Assembly: GCF_003585925.1 (NCBI RefSeq)
Contig: NZ_NRJH01000009.1
Location: forward strand, 1 to 43,557
Direction: 5' to 3'
DNA length: 43,557 bases
From: Psittacicella melopsittaci
GTDB lineage: Bacteria; Pseudomonadota; Gammaproteobacteria; Enterobacterales; Psittacicellaceae
Positions 35,656 through 43,557 of this stretch are shown in pieces (position 1 is the first letter of the stretch; each line of letters begins with the position of its first letter). The notes under the pieces were generated by a model that saw only the letters and a program-made list of their open reading frames with translations, ran no database searches and had not been told where the DNA came from. The position numbers were made by a program, and so were the translations under genes.

Positions 35656-35711
35656 AAGAAGGAAAAATGAAGAAGGAAAAATGAAGAAGGAAAAATGAAG
35701 AAGAAAAAATG
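35656..35711. repeat. 14-bp tandem repeat (4 units) adjoining the 13-bp array
   Basis: AAGAAGGAAAAATG is repeated three times exactly from 35656 to 35697 and once with a G-to-A change (35698-35711). It directly continues the 13-bp array and probably shares its origin. More degenerate GAAG/AAATG words run on to about 35860, giving a purine-rich strand of about 280 bases. Confidence 0.9.
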
Positions 35712-35859
35712 TACATGAAATAAAGAAGGTATGACGAAATGAAGAAGTAGTAAAAAATGAAAAAAAAGATAAAAAAGGCAAAAGTGAAAAAAAGAAAGGA
35801 AGCGAAAAAATAAAACCGCAAAAAAAGCTACAAAAAAACTTCAAAAAAAAATAAACACA

Positions 35860-36090
35860 GGGCAATTACTAATTATCTCAACTCAAAAAAATATACTTAG
35901 CTCTTTGCTTAATTATTTAAATAAGTTCTTGACTAATTCACTCAGAAAAAACACTATTTCACAGACCTAATTACTTTATTTTTAGCTAAAACCTCTTATT
36001 TTATTCTTAAATTTTACCCTTTTAAGAGTTTAAGAAGGATTTTAACAAAAAAAATATAACAAAATGCCTATATAAAGTTAATAAATCGAT
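35860..36090. other. AT-rich gene-free spacer upstream of the second adhesin leader
   Basis: I see no gene, hairpin terminator or further tandem repeat here. Frames on both strands are short and poor in codons typical of the neighbours. It lies between the purine-rich repeats and the proposed TATAAT box, so -35 or activator sites for the second adhesin gene may be here, but none is clear. Confidence 0.4.
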
Positions 36091-36187
36091 TATAATAAAA
36101 AATAAGGCAGTGTTTTTTAAAAACACAAAATAACAATAATTTAACTTATCTCTGAGTTAATACATTTTATAACTACTACTTTAATTA

Positions 36188-36244
36188 TTAATCAAGTTTT
36201 GCTGTACTATTATTGGCTATTTTAGTGTAACAATGCTTGATTAA
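36188..36244. promoter_or_regulatory. Inverted repeat in the leader of the second adhesin gene
   Basis: TTAATCAAG (36188-36196) and CTTGATTAA (36236-36244) are perfectly complementary around a 39-nt loop. Position relative to the shared TTTTATAACTACTA word matches the palindrome at 4704-4748, although the arm sequences differ. Confidence 0.45.
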
Positions 36245-36472
36245 ATAGTGACCTAGGGCGTCATAAAAGATTAGGTGTGAATTGTTTTTAGATCTTAAGA
36301 AAAAATTTCTGGCAGAATTTTTTCTTCTCGGTGCATCTTAACTTAAACATTAACAATAATAATTTTTATATTTCCTTTGTATAAAGGAAGTCTCTCGAGT
36401 CTACTATTCTTCTTTGTCACCCAAAATTCCCTCCTTCTATTTTATATTCCCTTTATCGCTCAATTAATTAGT

Positions 36473-36513
36473 AGTAATTTGTAAATTTTAATTTTTTTAA
36501 TGTACAAATTATT
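36473..36513 (+). promoter_or_regulatory. Start-codon stem-loop of the second adhesin gene; no Shine-Dalgarno
   Basis: AGTAATTTGTA (36473-36483) pairs with TACAAATTATT (36503-36513) over 11 bp with one G-U pair and a 19-nt loop, and ends directly at the ATG (36514). The stem matches that of the giant gene, while the loop is unrelated in sequence. No SD is visible in the usual window. Confidence 0.6.
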
Positions 36514-39500
36514 ATGAATAAGATCTACAAATTGAAGTTTAATCGCAATACTCTTTCTCTCGAAGCAGTATCCGAAATAGCGACTAATTGTGCTGCAGGG
36601 GCTACAGACACAACTAGTAAAAACAAACTCTTTAGCTTTAATAAAGTAAGTAAACTTTTAGGCGGTTTACTTCTTGCCCTTCCACTTACAGGAATTAGTA
36701 CAGCTTATGCTAGTAACTCTTTAACTGGTGCAACTGTAATAAACGGTAAAGTGGATATTGTTACTAAGGACTTAGTAACTACCATTACTAACAGTAATGG
36801 TGCGATTATTGAATGGGAAAAATTCAATATCAAAAGCAATGAGTTAGTTAAATTCATCCAAGAAAGTTCCAATTCTGCAGTACTTAACCGAGTGCTGGGC
36901 GGAAGCGTGTCGCAAATTCTTGGTACCTTAGAGTCAAACGGTAAAGTATTTATCGTTAACCCTGCAGGTATTGTTTTTGGGGCAAACTCAGTTGTAAACG
37001 TACAATCTTTAGTTGCTTCTACGCTTGATATTAGCAACGAAGACTTTGTTAAAGGCAACTATGTATTCAATCAAGAAAAAGATCAAGCTATTGCAAGTGT
37101 ACTTAGCCAAGGTTTAATTAAAGTAAACGATGACGGTACTCTAGCTTTAGTGGGTGGTCAAGTTGTAAACACTGGTGTCCTAGAAGCTAAAAATGGTACA
37201 GTTTACTTACTTGCAGGTCAGTCAATTACCATTCAAGATTTAGATAATCCATTAATTTCTTACAAAGTTACTGCCGAAAACAAAGCAGTGAACCTTGGGG
37301 AAATTGTTTCTAAACGTGCGTATTTATTAGCAAATAAAGTTGCCGTAGGTTACACTTCAGCAGAACAATTTGCGGATGTAATTTCTACATCTGATTCAGC
37401 TCGTAAAGCATCAATTACCGCTAATGGTGAAGTTTTACTTTACGGTGCTTCTGAGTCAGATTTAGTACAACAAACTAATTTCACTGATGCTCAATTAGCT
37501 GCTAATATTAGCAATCAATCTGGCTTAGTGGTAATTAATGGTACGATCAATGCCTCTAATGCAACTGGTACTGGCGGTACAGTTACAGTATTAGGTGATG
37601 TAGTAGGGTTAGAAAGCTCTGCGTTAGTAAACGCGTCTGGTAACCAAGGGGGACAAGTTTACCTTGGTGGTGATGAGAAGGGCAAAGGAGAGAAAAAACT
37701 TTCTTCAAATACTATTGTTGTAAATGGAGCTCAAGTTAACGTTTCTGGTACTAATGCTAATGCAGGTCAAGCTATCGCTTGGGGTAATACTGCTTATTAC
37801 GATGGTACTTTTTATGCAACTTCTGTTAATGGCAATGGTGGTTTAGTAGAAACCTCTGCAAAACAATTAAATCTTTTAGATAACCTTTATGTAGATACTA
37901 GATCTGTAAATGGTAATGTAGGTACTTGGTTACTTGACCCAACCAGCATCTATGTAATTAATGATACTCCAGATTGGAGTGATCTCAACACTCAAACAGG
38001 TGGTTCCTACTCAGATTCAGACCTATGCACTACAAGTACCTCTAACTATAAAGCACGCGATAATAAAGGTAATGATATAACTTTTATTAAAGCTTCAGTA
38101 ATTAATACATCTTTACAGACGTCTAATGTAACTTTAGAAGCTAATAATAGCATTTGGTTTTACTTCCTTAACGATGAGTTAAATTCCACCAGCAATTATA
38201 ATCTTAATGTTAATGCTAAATATGTAAATATCCACCATAGTAATATTACCCTCGCTGGAAATCTATTTATTTACAACTCTTCATCGAAGGCTGGAGATAC
38301 TTTTAATATTACTAACTCAAATGTTACAGTTGAAAGACTTTGGTATTCTGGTAAAGGTGATGTAAAAATTGTTAATAGTACTACAAACTCTACTACATTT
38401 TGGACTTCTCTTCGTACTACTTGTGGGAGTATAACTGTTGATAACTCAAGTCTAGTTGCTGCTAATCCTGTTACTCTTTATGCTGAAGTTGCAGTAACCC
38501 TTAATAATACTTACATCAACGCTTCGGGCTATAATGTTAGCATTAATGGGAAAGCTGGAGTAACCCTTAATAATACTTACATCGACGCTTCGGGCAATAA
38601 TCTTTCCATTTATACACCAAGTTGTAGTACACTTAACATTAATCAAGATCTAACGTCTCTTGATACTACAAAAAATACTTTTATTGGTAATAACGTCTCT
38701 TTATCAGGCGGAACAGTAAATGTACATAACATTACCATTAACAGTATTACTACAACCTCTATTAGTTCTTCATGTGCTACCAGTGGTGTAAATGCTAGCA
38801 ATATTAATGTAAGCGCTCGTAATTTTTCAATCCGTGGATCAGAGTTAAATTTCAATAATTCTAAGGTAGAAAATACTTCAGGCTACTTAAGTGTTACAAC
38901 AAATAAATCTGCAAACCTAGATAAGATTAACTTTAGTAATGTAGCATGTGTTACTTTTACTTTCAGAGATGCTAATGTTAATATTACTAACTCTAATTTC
39001 TCTGGAAACAAAGATGTAACAGGCAACATTACTTTTGAAAACGATGCAAGTAGTAGAACTAACTTAAGTACAATTAACCTTACTAATGTAAACATTGATA
39101 ACTTTAATCAATTTACAACTTACCAAAGATATAATGCTACTACCAACGTTTCTATAAATAGCGTAAATGTTACAGATGTAAAAGATATTAACTTTGCCGC
39201 AACTAACCTTACTAACTTCTCTACTGGTAAAAAAATCAATGTAAGTGCAGATGGCTTTAATGTAAATATTACTGGAACCTATACTGACAACTCTCTAGTT
39301 AATAATTACAATAATGTAACTATTGATGCTGGTAATTATATTCGTATAGGTACAGCTAACTACAATAGCTCTAGCTTTAGCAACAGTACATTTAATGGAA
39401 CAAATGTAACTCTTGGAGCTAGTTTCTATGATCGAAATGTTAATTATGATGAGAAAGTTTTTACGCTTACCCAGGGTATAAATCTTCTGAATAAAGAAGT

Positions 39501-42500
39501 TTCTCACTTCAGCAACTTAAGTATCAACGCTAAAGAAAACGCTAACTTCATCTGGATAGGTACGGCAACAAACATCTCTAATGTTTCGATAAATAGTACA
39601 AAATCTACATTTATCCTGTTAACCGCATTTAATACCACTGATAGTAACAATAATCCTATTGTAACTGCTATTGATAAATTTAATGTTAATTCAGATGAAG
39701 GTAGTATAAATTTAGGCTTTAGAGACTCGACTGTTAATACCGAGCCTACAACTATAACCTTAAAAAATCTAAACTTTACTGCAAATAAGCAAGCTCATGA
39801 TAATGGTACTTCGGCTAGCAATGGTATAACTATAAGTTCTTCCAATCAGGACTATAATGCAAAAGGTACAACTGCTACTGATGCCTCAATCCACATTGTT
39901 GACAGTAAGTTAAAATCTTCAGGTGATTCTGTTACTGTTACTACTAAAAATCAAGGGGCAATTACAGTTACGAACTCTACTTTAGAGGCGTATTCTTATG
40001 TTCTTCTTTGTACTAGTAGTAATCAACATATTAATGTTATAGATTCTAACCTTACCTCCTGTGCAACAAAAGCTTTCTGGCCTACATCTCCAGTAGATGT
40101 AATTAGACTCCACTCTAGTGGTGATGTTAATGTTAGTAACTCCAATTTAACAGCAGGTCTATACATTAACTTAACAACTAACGGCACTGGTTCTACTTTA
40201 AACCTTGTTAATGGTAGTAGCATAACCTCAGGAACAGATGTAAATATTTTCTCAAATAGAACTAATGCTACTGATATTAACCTTAGCAATGTAAAAGTTA
40301 ATGCTACCCAGCAGCTCAATATCTATAGCACAACTGGTGATGTAAAAGTTGCTGATAGTAATCTATCTACTGAAACCAATTATTCAACTATCTACCTCAG
40401 TAGCGGAGACTTTAACGTAAATAACTCTAACTTCACTGCAAGAGGTTTTATTTTCAATTCAACAGCACCAGAAGGAAAAGTAGCTGAATTTGAAAATGTA
40501 AATGTTAAAGTTGGTGATCTATTTACCACCCTTATGGTTGCTAATAACAATACCTTAAAAGTTAATGCATCTAATTTTACAGGTAACGGTTATGTAAACT
40601 TTACTGGTAATAATGCCAACGTAGAAATTACTAATACCAATATTAGTGCTACTAACACTAGATATAATACTATTACCTTAGGTGATAATTTAACTAACAA
40701 GTTTGTTATCCAAAACTCTACCGTTTGCTCAACATACGGTGATGTTCGTCTTACAGCAAAAGACAGTATTGTAACCAACAATTCTAACTATGCTACAGGT
40801 GATGATTTTGTCTTTAATGTAACTAATGGTACATTTAGTCTTCTCGACAACAGCAATAAATTTACTATTGGTGACAACCTAACTATTTATGGTAATCAAG
40901 GCGTTGAATTAGCTGACTTAGAAATTACGGCTGGTAACTCCGCAAATATTACAAGTAAGGGGCAAACTAATCTTAGCAATGCAACCGTAAATGCTAAGAA
41001 CAATGTAAATACTTCAGGTGTTACTGTTAACCTTAACAAACAAAGTAAACTAAATGCTGGAGCTAATGCTAGAGTAAATGGTACTAATGTTAATATTGAC
41101 AACTCTACTGTTACTGGTGCAGTAGATGTAAGAGTAAATGGTACTGAAGTTAATCTAACTAACTCGACCCAAGTTACGGCTACAAACGGTACTGATGTTA
41201 GAGCTAATACACTTAACATAAAAGAAAACACAACAGTTAGTGCAGGAAACAGCACCTACATTTGTGCAACTCTTCTAAATGTAGATAATGCAACTATAAG
41301 CACTACTAGTACAACTTGCAGTACAGCAAATATAACAATTCGTACTAATACTGCTAACTTTAGCAACCATGCTAAAGTACTCAGTAATTCCGTATATATA
41401 AACTCAAACTACGTTAATGTAGACAATGCTACACTTACGTCAACAACAGGTTACACAAACGTATCTGCACCTAATATTTCTTTAAGTAATAGTGCAAATG
41501 TATCAGGTGAACAAGTTAATATTTCGTCAACAAATGTAACCCTAAACACTGCATCTAATTTAGGTGCTACTAATAGATTAGACGTAAATACTACCAACCT
41601 CAGTATTGATAATGCAACTGTAGGTGATGTGGCTGGCGACACGAGACTTTGCATAACAAATGATTTAATTGTTACAGGTGAACAAGCAATTCTAACTGGT
41701 AATATCGTACGTGGGGTTATAAACAACAACCTAACGGTTAATGCTGGAGCTATTGTAGGGGCTGTTGATTACTTTACGCTTAACGCCTCTAAAGGTAATG
41801 TAACTATTGATAAAGGTAACGTAGGTCTTAAATATTCAACAAGAACTCACTATATTTACGGTACTAATATTAGCTTAGTTAATGGCTCTCAAGTTCAAGG
41901 TTATGGTATTCATCTATGTGCAACAAATAATCTTGATTTCAATGCTTCAACGGTTGATGTTAGTTCTGGTGCTACCTTAAGAGGTTACGTAAACCTAACT
42001 GTTAAAGATGCTCCAAAAATCAGTGGTTATTATGTAGATCTAAATGCTTCTAATGGTCAAACTAGTATTGATAACAGTAGCATCCAAAGTACTTCAAGTA
42101 GTGTAGTGATTAGAGGTAAGGATTTAGTAAGCCTTAATAACTCTAAAGTAGAATCAACAACAGCTACTAGTGTGCGTGCAACAACTATTAATGTTGCTAA
42201 AAGTGAAATTAAAGCTAACGAAAGAGAAATCTCTTTAGGTGACGCTAATACAACAAGTACTAATGTAATAGATACTAATCTCACAACTACAGGTAGTAAC
42301 ACTGACATTAACCTTCGTGGTAATGAGAACGTGAATACAACTAATGTTAAAGTTGATTCTTCACGTGATATTAACCTTTCATCACCAACAGGAACTGTTA
42401 CTTTAAATAACACCTCGCTAACTGCAGTAAGATCGATTAACCTTACGGCTCCAACCGTAAATCTTGCTGATAAAGTAGTTGTAACTACCGCAAATATTGG

Positions 42501-43557
42501 TATAGCTACAACCAACTTTACGGCTACTAGCGGAGCTAAATTTAATGCAAGCGAGAATTTCACCTTAGTTGCAGAAAAAGAAATCGTTACAACTAATCTC
42601 GAAGTTAACAGTAACCGAGCAAACTTACAAGGGGCTAATGTTACTTTAACTGGTGGCACAATTAATGGTACTAACGGAGTTGCGGTTACAGCAAGTAACA
42701 ACCTTAACACTAATGGAACAACTTTAACCTCAGCTGAAGGTAATACCAACCTCGCAGGTAACAACCTAAGTGTTACAGGTGGTGCTGTTAAAGGTGCAAG
42801 CGTATCTCTAGTAGCAAATGAAACTACTACAGTTAATGCAACAAGCTTAACTTCAACTGCTGATGCTTACGGTAAAGTGACTGTTAAGGGTAAAACTGCT
42901 ACTCTTGATAATGCAACTATTACCACTACTCCAGATTCTAAAGCTCAAGTTAACCTAATCGGACAAGAGGGTGAAGTAAAAGTTACTAACTCTACGGCAA
43001 CAAACGGTAAGCTAAATATTACTGCTTCTAGTGTTACTTTAACTAACTCAAGCTTTACTGGTGATGCGGGTGAAGCCGCAGTTATTAATGCAACTACAGG
43101 TAGCGTTGATCTAAATGCAACTAATGTAACTAACTTTGCTCAAACTACAATTACCGCAGAAAAAGGCAATATTACTTTAGAAAACAACTCTAATGTTGAA
43201 TCAGGCTCTGACTTAAGCTTAAAATCAGGTGATCAGTTAACGGTTAAAGAATCAAGTGTAACTTCAACTGCTCAAACAGGTAATGTTACTTTAACTAGCC
43301 CGAATAAAACTACTTTAGATAAAGCAGTCGTTAAAGGAAGTGGTAAGGTTGAAGTATCTACAACAAGTGGCGATACTACAGTTACTGACACTACTTTAGA
43401 ATCTGCAAATGATAATGTAAGCGTTTCTGGTGCTAATGTAGTTGTTGCTGGTGGTAAAGCTTCAGGTACAAACGTATCTGTAACAGCTAGCGAAAAAGTA
43501 GATGTAAACAACATTAGCTTAACCTCAACTGCGACTAAAGACGGTCAAGTGGTAGTA
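36514..43557 (+). CDS. Second HMW1-like two-partner-secretion adhesin (TpsA), 3' end outside window
   Basis: The frame from ATG 36514 stays open to the last base: 2,348 codons with no stop noticed. The N-terminus copies the giant protein: extended signal peptide MNKIYKLKFNRNTLSLEAVS, cleavage probably after AYA66, NPAG at 149-152, YLGGDEKGKGEK from 383, VETSA at 445-449 and WLLDP at 472-476. After about residue 480 the sequence departs from the giant protein. It is still Asn/Thr/Ser-rich beta-helix-like sequence, but less repetitive and with more Tyr, Phe, Lys and Asp. One stretch (about 42240-42530) matches the super-repeat block of the giant gene, with SLGDANTTSTN, RDINLSSPTGTV and LTAVRSINLTAPT. 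Such proteins are exported through a TpsB pore. Adhesion is inferred from family. Its full length is unknown; the C-terminus and any downstream tpsB are not seen. Confidence 0.92.
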   Translation, partial: MNKIYKLKFNRNTLSLEAVSEIATNCAAGATDTTSKNKLFSFNKVSKLLGGLLLALPLTGISTAYASNSLTGATVINGKVDIVTKDLVTTITNSNGAIIEWEKFNIKSNELVKFIQESSNSAVLNRVLGGSVSQILGTLESNGKVFIVNPAGIVFGANSVVNVQSLVASTLDISNEDFVKGNYVFNQEKDQAIASVLSQGLIKVNDDGTLALVGGQVVNTGVLEAKNGTVYLLAGQSITIQDLDNPLISYKVTAENKAVNLGEIVSKRAYLLANKVAVGYTSAEQFADVISTSDSARKASITANGEVLLYGASESDLVQQTNFTDAQLAANISNQSGLVVINGTINASNATGTGGTVTVLGDVVGLESSALVNASGNQGGQVYLGGDEKGKGEKKLSSNTIVVNGAQVNVSGTNANAGQAIAWGNTAYYDGTFYATSVNGNGGLVETSAKQLNLLDNLYVDTRSVNGNVGTWLLDPTSIYVINDTPDWSDLNTQTGGSYSDSDLCTTSTSNYKARDNKGNDITFIKASVINTSLQTSNVTLEANNSIWFYFLNDELNSTSNYNLNVNAKYVNIHHSNITLAGNLFIYNSSSKAGDTFNITNSNVTVERLWYSGKGDVKIVNSTTNSTTFWTSLRTTCGSITVDNSSLVAANPVTLYAEVAVTLNNTYINASGYNVSINGKAGVTLNNTYIDASGNNLSIYTPSCSTLNINQDLTSLDTTKNTFIGNNVSLSGGTVNVHNITINSITTTSISSSCATSGVNASNINVSARNFSIRGSELNFNNSKVENTSGYLSVTTNKSANLDKINFSNVACVTFTFRDANVNITNSNFSGNKDVTGNITFENDASSRTNLSTINLTNVNIDNFNQFTTYQRYNATTNVSINSVNVTDVKDINFAATNLTNFSTGKKINVSADGFNVNITGTYTDNSLVNNYNNVTIDAGNYIRIGTANYNSSSFSNSTFNGTNVTLGASFYDRNVNYDEKVFTLTQGINLLNKEVSHFSNLSINAKENANFIWIGTATNISNVSINSTKSTFILLTAFNTTDSNNNPIVTAIDKFNVNSDEGSINLGFRDSTVNTEPTTITLKNLNFTANKQAHDNGTSASNGITISSSNQDYNAKGTTATDASIHIVDSKLKSSGDSVTVTTKNQGAITVTNSTLEAYSYVLLCTSSNQHINVIDSNLTSCATKAFWPTSPVDVIRLHSSGDVNVSNSNLTAGLYINLTTNGTGSTLNLVNGSSITSGTDVNIFSNRTNATDINLSNVKVNATQQLNIYSTTGDVKVADSNLSTETNYSTIYLSSGDFNVNNSNFTARGFIFNSTAPEGKVAEFENVNVKVGDLFTTLMVANNNTLKVNASNFTGNGYVNFTGNNANVEITNTNISATNTRYNTITLGDNLTNKFVIQNSTVCSTYGDVRLTAKDSIVTNNSNYATGDDFVFNVTNGTFSLLDNSNKFTIGDNLTIYGNQGVELADLEITAGNSANITSKGQTNLSNATVNAKNNVNTSGVTVNLNKQSKLNAGANARVNGTNVNIDNSTVTGAVDVRVNGTEVNLTNSTQVTATNGTDVRANTLNIKENTTVSAGNSTYICATLLNVDNATISTTSTTCSTANITIRTNTANFSNHAKVLSNSVYINSNYVNVDNATLTSTTGYTNVSAPNISLSNSANVSGEQVNISSTNVTLNTASNLGATNRLDVNTTNLSIDNATVGDVAGDTRLCITNDLIVTGEQAILTGNIVRGVINNNLTVNAGAIVGAVDYFTLNASKGNVTIDKGNVGLKYSTRTHYIYGTNISLVNGSQVQGYGIHLCATNNLDFNASTVDVSSGATLRGYVNLTVKDAPKISGYYVDLNASNGQTSIDNSSIQSTSSSVVIRGKDLVSLNNSKVESTTATSVRATTINVAKSEIKANEREISLGDANTTSTNVIDTNLTTTGSNTDINLRGNENVNTTNVKVDSSRDINLSSPTGTVTLNNTSLTAVRSINLTAPTVNLADKVVVTTANIGIATTNFTATSGAKFNASENFTLVAEKEIVTTNLEVNSNRANLQGANVTLTGGTINGTNGVAVTASNNLNTNGTTLTSAEGNTNLAGNNLSVTGGAVKGASVSLVANETTTVNATSLTSTADAYGKVTVKGKTATLDNATITTTPDSKAQVNLIGQEGEVKVTNSTATNGKLNITASSVTLTNSSFTGDAGEAAVINATTGSVDLNATNVTNFAQTTITAEKGNITLENNSNVESGSDLSLKSGDQLTVKESSVTSTAQTGNVTLTSPNKTTLDKAVVKGSGKVEVSTTSGDTTVTDTTLESANDNVSVSGANVVVAGGKASGTNVSVTASEKVDVNNISLTSTATKDGQVVV
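38494..38601 (+). repeat. 66-bp-period duplication inside the second adhesin gene
   Basis: A 42-base block beginning GTAACCCTTAATAATACTTA occurs at 38494-38535 and 38560-38601 with two differences, encoding VTLNNTYI(N/D)ASG(Y/N)N twice. The 66-bp offset (22 codons) keeps the frame and is about one beta-helix turn long. Confidence 0.88.

Larger units (their letters stand above)
36091..36513 (+). promoter_or_regulatory. Putative promoter and long leader of the second adhesin gene
   Basis: TATAAT (36091-36096) in TATAATAAAAAATAAGGC matches the upstream region of the giant gene with one base deleted. TTTTATAACTACTA (36165) and ATTAGTAGTAATTTGTAA (36467) are also shared in the same order. The sequence between is diverged, so the leaders look like old duplicates with islands of conservation. 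No clear -35 was found. Confidence 0.45.

Noticed and set aside
35510..35865. Minus-strand Phe/Ser/Leu-rich frames of 103 and 116 codons
   Set aside because: They are the complement of the purine-rich 13/14-bp repeats and have no ribosome site or family similarity.

Overview
The window looks like part of the chromosome of a low-GC, host-associated Gram-negative bacterium. The best clue is a pair of adhesin genes. Their N-termini have the extended signal peptide (MNKIYKLKFN...) and the two-partner-secretion (TPS) domain of the HMW1/HMW2 adhesins of non-typeable Haemophilus influenzae. A Pasteurellaceae-like or neighbouring gammaproteobacterial lineage is the best guess. The species cannot be named from the sequence.

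Layout, all genes on the + strand. (1) 1-280: C-terminal end of an unidentified RLEQE pentapeptide-repeat protein. (2) 468-2234: secreted 588-aa protein with an (ETPA)18 tract, a central domain and a Thr/Pro/Glu-rich tail, closed by a strong terminator. (3) 2718-4187: DASS/SLC13-family dicarboxylate or citrate transporter, apparently a single-gene unit with its own SD and terminator. (4) 5032-35502: one uninterrupted 10,156-codon gene for an HMW1-like TpsA exoprotein of about 1 MDa. It has an extended signal peptide, a TPS domain, a beta-helix passenger made of nested repeats with periods from 252 bp to about 7 kb, and a non-repetitive four-cysteine C-terminus. (5) 35503-36513: terminator, A/purine-rich 13- and 14-bp tandem repeats, and a long leader. 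(6) 36514-43557: a second HMW1-like gene, at least 2,348 codons, running off the end.

The two adhesin genes share more than their protein N-termini. Each has a TATAAT-like box 420-435 bp upstream and a palindrome at a similar place in the leader. Each also has an A/U-rich stem-loop whose 3' arm touches the ATG, with no visible Shine-Dalgarno sequence. The stem is conserved but the loops differ, which suggests a shared post-transcriptional control element. No TpsB transporter and no HMW1C-type glycosyltransferase lie in the window, so both would have to be encoded elsewhere.

The most unusual points are the size of the adhesin, its saturation with N-X-S/T sequons (possible substrates for cytoplasmic N-glycosylation), repeat offsets that are all multiples of three (length can change without frameshift), cysteines recurring once per repeat unit, and the start-codon hairpins. 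Most long minus-strand open frames are by-products of the stop-poor N/T/A/V codon pattern and are not annotated.
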